Below, one piece after another: positions 57,510 through 64,000 of a stretch of 64,000 nucleotides of DNA. The stretch's first letter is position 1. Every line of letters starts with the position of its first letter. The DNA lies in the NCBI RefSeq assembly GCF_001278845.1, contig NZ_CP012590.1, forward strand, positions 3,286,001-3,350,000, written 5' to 3'. This stretch comes from Actinomyces sp. oral taxon 414. Lineage in GTDB: Bacteria; Actinomycetota; Actinomycetes; Actinomycetales; Actinomycetaceae. Position numbers and translations under genes: made by a program. Under the pieces are notes generated by a model. The model saw nothing but the letters and a program-made list of their open reading frames with translations, had not been told where the DNA came from and did no database searches.

Positions 57510-57654
57510 CGGGTTTCCCGTCGAGGCTGGCGGAGACACGCATCCTCACCGCCTTCAACATCCCGACAGGGCACTAAAAACTGTGCAACTCGGGTCCGAA
57601 CCCGCCGGACCACACACGGTCAGGATTCTGCACTGCCGCTCGGCGTGGACATAT

Positions 57655-58359
57655 TCAGCCCGTGGGTGTGGAGTTCGCGCCGGCCGTCTCCCCGGGGGCG
57701 GGGGGCATGAGCTGCGCGGGGGACGGGGTGACGTAGGCGCGCATGGTGGCCGGGCCCATATAGGTGATGAGGTCGGGCAGGATATCCATGACCCACTGCC
57801 GGGCCGTGGACCCGGGAACACCGTCGAAAACGCTTATCTCGAAGGCCGCACCGTAGCCCGACGGCAGGAACCAGATGACGTAGATGGCGTAGTAATCAGG
57901 CTGTTCGAAGGTGTAGACGCTCCCGGCCAGGAAGGGGGTGTCCAGACGCGTGACCCTGCCCTCGGTCGTATTCTGGAAGTTCTCCTCCGTTGCATCGCCG
58001 CGAAGGGGGAAGTAACCAGGTCGTGTAAGAAAACCTCCGGAGCCAATCCTGTTGATGGACGCACCCTCAACAGCGATAGAACATATATCTACTTGTTCGT
58101 CCGAATAATTCTCGGTGACGCGGTGGCCCAGGATTCGGGCGAACTCCCTCGCAGAGTAGGCGCCGCGGCACAGGGAGTCATCGTCCCGGCGCAGAGCGGC
58201 GGCCCACGACGTCCACGCCCACGCCCCGCCGACGCCCACGAGAGCGACCACCAGCACGACGATCACCACCGCCCACCGGCGCGGAAGGTGCGCCCGACTA
58301 GTTCTCGCCGTCTTCTTCGAAGGCGATTCTGATTCCACAGGAGCGGCGTGCGAACCCAT
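57655..58359 (-). CDS. Membrane-anchored extracytoplasmic protein of unknown function
   Basis: 234 residues. A basic N-terminus leads to one membrane helix at about 29-52 (WAVVIVVLVVALVGVGGAWAW). The rest is probably outside the cell (LCRGAYSAREFARILGHRV, YAIYVIWFLPSGYGAAFEISVF). No family was recognised. ATG overlaps the upstream gene stop (TAATG), so the two genes are coupled. Confidence 0.65.
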   Translation of the reverse strand: MGSHAAPVESESPSKKTARTSRAHLPRRWAVVIVVLVVALVGVGGAWAWTSWAAALRRDDDSLCRGAYSAREFARILGHRVTENYSDEQVDICSIAVEGASINRIGSGGFLTRPGYFPLRGDATEENFQNTTEGRVTRLDTPFLAGSVYTFEQPDYYAIYVIWFLPSGYGAAFEISVFDGVPGSTARQWVMDILPDLITYMGPATMRAYVTPSPAQLMPPAPGETAGANSTPTG

Positions 58360-58727
58360 TAAGACCCCTGAGCCTCTTCGCGCAGATCATTATTAATCAA
58401 GCCGGTCGCATTGATCCAAGCCTGGAAGGCATCGACCCGGCTGGTCTCATCCGCGCCCACTTTGACGGCGCCCTCGAGATTGAGGCGACCATGCGCTTCA
58501 CCGGGTTTGGGCGGAACACGCCGATGCGGCATGTCCTGCATGAATATAATCCTGTCGGAGCCGGGACTCTCAGGACAGACGGCGACGGGCGCCATTCGGT
58601 GCGGCTCGTCCTTGCCGGTCGTCGCACTTGCGCCGGTCACAGCCGACGTGAGTTCTGATGCGCAATTCTCCACAATCACGCCCGCATATTCCTCAACCCA
58701 ATTGTCGACAGCATATTCGACAACCAA
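58359..58727 (-). CDS. Hypothetical protein, coupled to the downstream membrane protein
   Basis: 122 residues from a TTG start with GAGGAGG five bases upstream. No family was recognised (DNWVEEYAGVIVENCASELT at the N-terminus). Base composition is poorer in GC than its neighbours. It could be a partial or decayed gene: it starts abruptly without a signal although its partner is exported. Confidence 0.5.
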   Translation of the reverse strand: MVVEYAVDNWVEEYAGVIVENCASELTSAVTGASATTGKDEPHRMAPVAVCPESPGSDRIIFMQDMPHRRVPPKPGEAHGRLNLEGAVKVGADETSRVDAFQAWINATGLINNDLREEAQGS

Positions 58728-58901
58728 ATGGGCCTCCTCAGGGACGAGAGTTCGCGTCGAGGGGCAAGCCCCACGGGCCGCCCAGCTCGACGCGCCCTAG
58801 TGTGGCAGACGACGGCCGGGAAGGCAACAGGCATCACACATCCGGACCGACCGACGGGACGCGGGCGGGCCGCTCCCCCGAGGTCGCGGCCCGGAGCGCC
58901 C

Positions 58902-58944
58902 ATGCGTTTTCCGCCGGTTTCGCGTGTCGTTTCCGCCGGTTTCG
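58902..58944 (-). repeat. 22-bp repeat array (two units) at a gene 3' end
   Basis: Two units read on the minus strand as GAAACCGGCGGAAA, 20 bp after the stop of the minus-strand gene to the right. The outer unit ends AAACGCAT. The remaining DNA up to 58728 shows no gene. Confidence 0.85.
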
Positions 58945-58963
58945 GCGAAGGCGGCGGGGCCGG

Positions 58964-59842
58964 TCAGTCGGGGTCGGGCAGAACGACGGAGGAGCCCAGG
59001 GCGAAGGGGAAGCCCGGTTTGAGGAGCACGTCGACGGCCGGCTGGGCCAGCGCCACCAGCTGCTTCTCCTCCAGGCCCTCGGTGCCGTCGGGACCGGCCT
59101 GGCCCAGCAGCTCCGCATAGGGCACGTCCAGGTCGAGCAGACTCATTCCGTCGACGCGGGGCGTTCCCTTCCACACCCCGCCGTCCATCTCCAGCAGGGT
59201 GCCCAGATGGAAATGCATGACGACGTCGTCGTCGACCTCGTTGGGAATGCTCAGCAGATGATGGGGCTCGGGATCGCGCGGAGCCCGCAGGGTGAACAGA
59301 AGAATGGCGCCGTCGCGGGCGGCCCGCAGCATGAGCCGGGCGACGTGCACGCAAAAACCGGTGATATTGAAATCGGCGACGGTGGCCCCCATGGCCTCCT
59401 GAATGCTCAGCGGCCCGGACAGGGGGATGGCCACGCCGTCGCTCGGGTCGTTGACGGCGCGGGTCCCCGACGGCGTGATCGCCCGCAGCCGCAGGATCGG
59501 ACCGTCCACGGCGGGGTTGAAGTGGACGGCGACGTTGTCGGTGGTCTCTCCCGCGGCCACGAGGAACCCGAGCTCGACGCGCTCGGACCAGCCCGGCGGG
59601 GCCTGCGCCGGACCCGGCTCGGTCTCGACCAGCCCGAGCCCGAGGACCTCGGCCAGGTCGGTCCCGTCCAGCGGCCGGTGCCAGGTGATCTCCGCGTCGC
59701 CGTGCCAGATGGGGACGACGCCGTTGAAGGGGACGCCGAAGCGCACGCGCTCGATCGCCGGCGGGGCCGCGTGCCGGCCCCTGCCGCGCCGGCGGGACGG
59801 GCTCCAGGCGCTATCGTCCGCGCCCACGAAGTACTCGCTCAT
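58964..59842 (-). CDS. Hypothetical protein
   Basis: 292 residues with no recognised family, signal or membrane helix. Segments such as ERVRFGVPFNGVVPIWHGDAEITW, DNVAVHFNPAVDGPILRLRAITPSG and EVDDDVVMHFHLGTLLEMDGG suggest a beta-rich soluble protein. The frame is full length, and codon use is like that of its neighbours. Confidence 0.6.
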   Translation of the reverse strand: MSEYFVGADDSAWSPSRRRGRGRHAAPPAIERVRFGVPFNGVVPIWHGDAEITWHRPLDGTDLAEVLGLGLVETEPGPAQAPPGWSERVELGFLVAAGETTDNVAVHFNPAVDGPILRLRAITPSGTRAVNDPSDGVAIPLSGPLSIQEAMGATVADFNITGFCVHVARLMLRAARDGAILLFTLRAPRDPEPHHLLSIPNEVDDDVVMHFHLGTLLEMDGGVWKGTPRVDGMSLLDLDVPYAELLGQAGPDGTEGLEEKQLVALAQPAVDVLLKPGFPFALGSSVVLPDPD

Positions 59843-59988
59843 ACCGGCAGCCTACGGCGCCCAGGCCCCGCGCGGGCGCACCCGCACCTTGTGAAACCGC
59901 CGATCGGGCGCGTCGACGGCGCCCGGGCCCCGCGCGACCCCTGGGGCCACCGGCGTCCGCCGTCGGGGCGAGCGTCCCGACGACGGCA

Positions 59989-60720
59989 TCACCTGATGGT
60001 CACCTTGGAGCGCGCGGAGTAGGCCTCGTAGGTCCTCCTGGTGTCGTTGTCGGGGCGCTTCTTGCTGGTGCGGATAAAGCCATTGCCGTTGCTGGTGCGG
60101 ATGAATTCCTCGCGCTCGTAGACGAGGGTGATGGCCTCCTCGGGCAGCGGGTCCGCCCCGACGAACGATCCCGCGACCGTGAAGGCGAACCAGCCGTCGA
60201 CGTGATTCATCTCGTCGTCATCATTGTTGATCGGGTCCAGGCCGGCCGCCTCCATATCGTCGTAGACGGGGTGAGTCTCGCCGGTGACGGATTTTATTCT
60301 GAGTCCGTCGTGGCCGTTCTCGGTGTCGTCGCTCAGCGTCAGGACGCCGGCCGTCCACGCTTCATTGAAGAACAGGTCGCTGCTGTAGTCCAGGGCGCAG
60401 TGCAGCAGGTACACGGTCGTGTTCGCCTCGGCGCCCTTCTGATAGGACGGCGCCCTGAAGTCGGTGATGATCCGATCGCAGGTCTCTGTCAGTCCGACCA
60501 CTTCGTCGGTGAAGGTGATGGGCTCGATGTCCCGGGCCTCGACGGATCCGGTCGAGTCCGCGCCGCCCGGCGGGGCGTCGGTCGACGGCCCGGCGACCGC
60601 GGTGTCGTCGCCTCTGGAGATCTCCGGCGCGGAGTCCCGACTCTGGCGGCAGGCGGACAGGCCCGCGGCGCAGGCCGCAGCGGCGACGACGGCGAGGACC
60701 CTGGTGGCGGTCGATCGCAT
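59989..60720 (-). CDS. Lipoprotein of unknown function
   Basis: 243 residues. The signal peptide MRSTATRVLAVVAAAACAAG ends in lipobox LSAC. The mature part has Cys pairs (TETCDRII, LLHCALDY) and a near-duplication EFIRTSNGNGFIRTSKKRP close to the C-terminus. AAGGAG seven bases before the ATG sets the start; an in-frame ATG eight codons earlier lacks it. The function is unknown. Confidence 0.7.
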   Translation of the reverse strand: MRSTATRVLAVVAAAACAAGLSACRQSRDSAPEISRGDDTAVAGPSTDAPPGGADSTGSVEARDIEPITFTDEVVGLTETCDRIITDFRAPSYQKGAEANTTVYLLHCALDYSSDLFFNEAWTAGVLTLSDDTENGHDGLRIKSVTGETHPVYDDMEAAGLDPINNDDDEMNHVDGWFAFTVAGSFVGADPLPEEAITLVYEREEFIRTSNGNGFIRTSKKRPDNDTRRTYEAYSARSKVTIR

Positions 60721-60830
60721 GAGAGTCTCCTTGAGCACTGGCAATGACCCGGCAGGGCCATTGTGTGAAATGGCCGACCATCACACGATGGGCAGAAGTG
60801 CCCGGTCCGAGGACGCCGGCCGGCCCGGCC

Positions 60831-61904
60831 TCACGCCGCCACCAGCCGCACCTCCCGGCCCCCGCGCAGCAGGCCCACCAGGCACCGGTAGGGGGCGGCC
60901 ACCTCGCCCACGCGCAGGTGTTCGCCGTCGAGCGGGGCCGAAGCGGTCATCAGGTGCACCTCCCCGCTGTAGCGGCCGAGGGTGTCCATTTGGAGTGAGC
61001 CGGCCTCCATCGCGTCGGCGTTGGCCAGCGGCCCGGGCAGCGCCCGCCCGCGCGTGCCCTCCAGTCGGTGGGAGAGCCCCGTCTCCTCCGCGCGCAGCCG
61101 CCAGGTCCCCTCCAGCCAGTCGCAGCCCGGCGCGAGGATCACGGGCAGAGTCAGGACCCCGTCCTCGGCCCGGCGGATCCACTCCAGGTGGCGGGGCACG
61201 ACCACGCCCTCGGCGCAGACCGCCTCGACGCCGGCGGCGAGGGAGCGCAGCCGCACCGCGCTGGTGTAGGCGTCGCGGTGGCGGTGCTCCTCCAGGGTCG
61301 GCAGGCCCCGGTGCAGCGGGGCGCGCCGCGTCACCTCCCCGGGGACGAAGGCGAGCAGGCGCAGCCCCCGCTCGGTGAACAGGCGCGACTGGCGCGCGTA
61401 GTACTCGCCCGACAGGCCGGTGCCGGGCCGCGGGTAGAAGTTGTGCCAGCCGACCAGCCCCTCCACCCCCGCGAGCGCGTCGAGCTCGGCGGCGCCCACG
61501 GTCGAGGCGTTGAGGGCGATGGGCAGGCCGGTGGCCGCGGCGACGGCCCGCATGCCCTCGACGTCGTAGCCGTAGTCGAGGCGCAGTCCGACGACGCCGA
61601 CGCCCGCCAGGTCCAACTCCGCCAGTCCCGCCGCATCCGGACCGAGCGCCCCCGCCGGGCCCGGGCGCTCCGCCCCCCGCCCCGGCGGGCCCAGGCGCGC
61701 CAGGCCCGCCGGGGAGACGTCGGCCCAGAAGCGGACCCCGCGGGTGCGGTGGACGCGGCGCATCCACCGCACCCAGCCGGCCGGGTCGCGGATCTCGGGC
61801 ATGTGGAGGGAGGTGAACAGCTCGACGTCGCCCTGCGAACAGGCCTGTTCGACGACGGCGTCGCGGACCTCCTCGCAGTCCGTGGCGTAGACCGACCAGA
61901 GCAC
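60831..61904 (-). CDS. mupG: MupG family TIM-barrel protein (6-phospho-N-acetylmuramidase type)
   Basis: 357 residues from a GTG start (VLWSVYATD). VELFTSLHMPE near the N-terminus, then FWADVSPAGL, GLRLDYGYDVEGM, ALNASTV and GWHNFYPRPGTGLS, match the DUF871/MupG family. MupG hydrolyses MurNAc-6P-GlcNAc-type disaccharides in the cytoplasm. It starts 5 bp after murP and completes a murQ-murP-mupG operon. The gene has a short Gly/Pro-rich insert near residue 75-90. Confidence 0.85.
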   Translation of the reverse strand: MLWSVYATDCEEVRDAVVEQACSQGDVELFTSLHMPEIRDPAGWVRWMRRVHRTRGVRFWADVSPAGLARLGPPGRGAERPGPAGALGPDAAGLAELDLAGVGVVGLRLDYGYDVEGMRAVAAATGLPIALNASTVGAAELDALAGVEGLVGWHNFYPRPGTGLSGEYYARQSRLFTERGLRLLAFVPGEVTRRAPLHRGLPTLEEHRHRDAYTSAVRLRSLAAGVEAVCAEGVVVPRHLEWIRRAEDGVLTLPVILAPGCDWLEGTWRLRAEETGLSHRLEGTRGRALPGPLANADAMEAGSLQMDTLGRYSGEVHLMTASAPLDGEHLRVGEVAAPYRCLVGLLRGGREVRLVAA

Positions 61905-61909
61905 GGCCC

Positions 61910-63391
61910 TCAGCGCCCGGACGACACGTCCAGGGCGGTTACGGCGCCGTCCCCGCCGTAGACGCGCTCGACGTCGGCCTCCCGGTAGCCGAAGAAGTAG
62001 GTCAGGACCGCGCCGGCGATGACGGCCACCAGCCAGCCGACCACGTACCACAGCCAGTGCCCGGCGGTGATCAGCGGGATCATGAGCAGGCCGGACAGGC
62101 CCAGGGCCCCGGCGCCGAAGGGGTCGGCCTGCACCCCGAGGGCAATGACGGCGCCGCCGAAGCCCGCCCCCAGGCAGGCGGTGATGAAGGGGCGCACCAG
62201 CGGCAGGGAGACACCGTAGATGAGGGGCTCGCCAATGCCGAGGACCCCGATGGGCAGGGCGGACTTGAGGACGCCGCGCAGCCTGTCGTTGCGGGTGCGC
62301 ACCCACACGGCCACCGCCATGCCCACCTGCCCGGCCCCGGCCATGGCCAGGATGGGCAGGAGCTCGGTGAAGCCGTGGTCGGTGATGAGCTGGGCGTGCA
62401 GCGGGGTCAGGCCCTGGTGGATGCCCAGCATGACCATGGGCAGGAAGAGGCTGGACATAATGAACCCGCCGACGACCCCGCCGGTCTTGAGGGCGAAGTC
62501 GACCAGCAGCCAGGTCAGCCCCTTCATGAACAGGGCGGAGACGGGCATAATGACGAAGACGGCCAGCACGGCCCCGATCAGCAGCGTGGTGACGGGCACG
62601 AGGAAGAGGTCCAGAGTCGCGGGCACGACCCTGCGGACCGCCTTTTCGATGACGGCGAAGGCCCAGGCGGTGACCATGACGCCGATAATGCCGCCCAGCC
62701 CGGGGGCCAGGTCGCCGAACAGCGGAATGGTCAGGGGCTGCGCCGGGGCGCCCTCGGCGGCGGGGACGCCCTTCAGCGCGATCATGTAGGGCAGGCCGCC
62801 GGCGACCAGGCCGAGCACGGGGGTGCCGCCGAACTCCTTGGCGGTGTTGTGTCCGACGATGAACTGGAGGGCGCCGCCGAGTATGCCGCCGATCCCCGCC
62901 AGCACGCCGAACCAGGGGTTGGTGGTGACGGTGGGGACGAGCATCTTCCACACATTGGCGATCGCCGCCACGAGACCGCAGGCGATGAAGCCGGGGATAA
63001 TGGGGATGAAGATATTGCCGACGTGGCGGAAGAGGCGCTGAAGCGGGCCGTCCTGACGGGCCTTGACCTTGGCGCGGGTGGCCTCGGCCGGGTCGGGGCC
63101 GGCGTCGCCGCTGTCGACGTTGATGTGCAGGGCGGCCGAGCCGGCGTCGCCGGAGACGGCGTCGTAGGCGGCGCGCAGCCGCTCGGCGTGACCGGGGCCG
63201 ACGATAATCTGCATCTGCTCGCCCTCGACGACGCCGAGAACGCCGTCCAGGGCCTTGATGGCCGCCGCGTCCGCCTTGGACGGGTCGACCAGGTCCAGGC
63301 GCAGGCGCGTCATGCAGTTGGTATGGGAGGCGACGTTGCCGCCGCCCCCGGCGAGCCGCTGGATCTGGCGGCTGAGCTCGTCGTAGTTCAT
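61910..63391 (-). CDS. murP: PTS EIIBC component, N-acetylmuramic acid-type
   Basis: 493 residues. The EIIB domain has the phosphorylated Cys26 in SHTNCMTRLR; EIIC follows with about ten membrane helices (RLFRHVGNIFIPIIPGFIACG, GGTPVLGLVAGGLPYM, GIGEPLIYGVSLPL). Between murQ and mupG, the substrate is most likely MurNAc or a MurNAc disaccharide. No EIIA domain is fused, so EIIA must come from elsewhere. AAGGAG lies about 10 bases before the ATG. Confidence 0.9.
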   Translation of the reverse strand: MNYDELSRQIQRLAGGGGNVASHTNCMTRLRLDLVDPSKADAAAIKALDGVLGVVEGEQMQIIVGPGHAERLRAAYDAVSGDAGSAALHINVDSGDAGPDPAEATRAKVKARQDGPLQRLFRHVGNIFIPIIPGFIACGLVAAIANVWKMLVPTVTTNPWFGVLAGIGGILGGALQFIVGHNTAKEFGGTPVLGLVAGGLPYMIALKGVPAAEGAPAQPLTIPLFGDLAPGLGGIIGVMVTAWAFAVIEKAVRRVVPATLDLFLVPVTTLLIGAVLAVFVIMPVSALFMKGLTWLLVDFALKTGGVVGGFIMSSLFLPMVMLGIHQGLTPLHAQLITDHGFTELLPILAMAGAGQVGMAVAVWVRTRNDRLRGVLKSALPIGVLGIGEPLIYGVSLPLVRPFITACLGAGFGGAVIALGVQADPFGAGALGLSGLLMIPLITAGHWLWYVVGWLVAVIAGAVLTYFFGYREADVERVYGGDGAVTALDVSSGR

Positions 63392-63398
63392 GGGGGCA

Positions 63399-64000
63399 CT
63401 ACTCCTTCGGGGATGGGGATGGGAATCGGGAATGGGAACAGGGCGCCTCGCCGACGGCGGCGCGCACGAAGCCGTCGGAGGCCGCCAGGCGACGGCGGGC
63501 CTCATCGGCGTCGACGTCGCAGGCCACCATGACGATGGCGGTCTTGGCGTGCCCGTCGGCGGCGGCCAGGGCGGCCGCCGCCCGCCCGTCGTCGCAACCG
63601 GTGGCGGCGGTGACGATCCGGCGGGCGCGGGCGACGAGCTTGGCGTTGGTGGGGGCCACGTCGACCATGAGGTTGCCGTAGACCTTGCCCAACCGCACCA
63701 TGGTGGCGGTGGAGATCATATTGAGAACGAGCTTCTGGGCGGTGCCGGCCTTGAGGCGGCTGGAGCCGGTGAGGACCTCGGGGCCGGTGACGACCTCGAT
63801 GGCCACGTCGGCGCGCTCGGACACCGGGGCCCGCGCGGTGCAGGCCAGGGCGACGGTGGCGGCGCCGCACTCGCGGGCGCGGCCCAGGCCGCCCATGACG
63901 TAGGGCGTGCGTCCGGAGGCGGCCAGGCCCACGACCGTGTCGTGCTGGCCGACTTCGAGGCCGTCGACGTCGGCGGCTCCGAGCCCGGCGTCGTCCTCGG
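63399..64000 (-). CDS. murQ: N-acetylmuramic acid 6-phosphate etherase, C-terminal part
   Basis: Cut by the right edge. The SIS-domain segments DTVVGLAASGRTPYVMGGL, EVLTGSSRLKAGTAQKLVLNMIST and VYGNLMVDVAPTNAKL are MurQ signatures. MurQ converts MurNAc 6-phosphate to GlcNAc 6-phosphate and lactate. The stop is 7 bp before murP. Confidence 0.95.
   Translation of the reverse strand, partial: EDDAGLGAADVDGLEVGQHDTVVGLAASGRTPYVMGGLGRARECGAATVALACTARAPVSERADVAIEVVTGPEVLTGSSRLKAGTAQKLVLNMISTATMVRLGKVYGNLMVDVAPTNAKLVARARRIVTAATGCDDGRAAAALAAADGHAKTAIVMVACDVDADEARRRLAASDGFVRAAVGEAPCSHSRFPSPSPKE

Overview
The window is very GC-rich DNA with dense, mostly short-gapped genes and GTG/TTG starts. The gene content fits a member of the Actinomycetota, most likely an Actinomyces-like Actinomycetaceae: a septum-formation-family protein, a DUF5926 protein, a YwiC-like protein, a MurNAc PTS with MupG, and CsoR/CopZ/CopA. 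The genus is an inference; no rRNA or tRNA gene was seen.

Layout. 1-8.0 kb: end of a septum-formation-type protein, a very large fused 2-hydroxyacyl-CoA-dehydratase-activase-like protein with a divergent TetR regulator, a small ParB-like protein and an SMP-30 lactonase. 8.1-12.2 kb: a 532-bp non-coding element with perfect terminal inverted repeats, a lone AAA ATPase, class I fructose-bisphosphate aldolase behind a Fur-family-like box, and a LacI regulator. 12.5-18.4 kb: divergent beta-galactosidase and its sugar transporter; the transporter is split by an ISAs1-type insertion with a perfect 10-bp target duplication. 18.5-28.1 kb: an AAA ATPase/RloB-like Toprim pair (AbiL/RloAB-like), DUF5926 protein, an ATP-binding regulator lying exactly between two 59-bp direct repeats, a TPM/DUF5129-like membrane protein, RidA, a hypothetical protein and phosphoglucomutase. 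28.1-31.5 kb: a gene-poor repeat region with an IS630-type element, a second inverted copy of the 532-bp element and several tandem arrays.

31.5-42.3 kb: YwiC-like protein, a VapBC-type toxin-antitoxin pair, then a tandemly duplicated two-gene module. Each module is a polytopic membrane protein with an extracytoplasmic beta-propeller-like region followed by a Tat lipoprotein of similar type. The start of a third module survives as a relic. A convergent HisC/Pat aminotransferase follows. 42.4-53.3 kb: an alpha/beta-hydrolase operon, two SAM methyltransferases, PepC, a second ATP-binding regulator behind 31-bp tandem repeats, siderophore-interacting protein, a holin-family membrane protein and PurB. 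53.3-57.4 kb: hypothetical protein, then a csoR-copZ-copA copper operon with the operator in the promoter spacer. 57.6-60.7 kb: four proteins of unknown function, several exported. 60.8-64 kb: murQ-murP-mupG, a MurNAc uptake and cleavage operon, with murQ cut by the window edge.

The most unusual signals are non-coding. Arrays of a 22-bp unit (GAAACCGGCGGAA...) lie at the 3' ends of five genes, always in gene orientation, and twice supply the stop codon. A MITE-like 532-bp element with three nested inverted repeats occurs in two inverted copies plus fragments. Two ATP-binding regulators each have their own repeat architecture.
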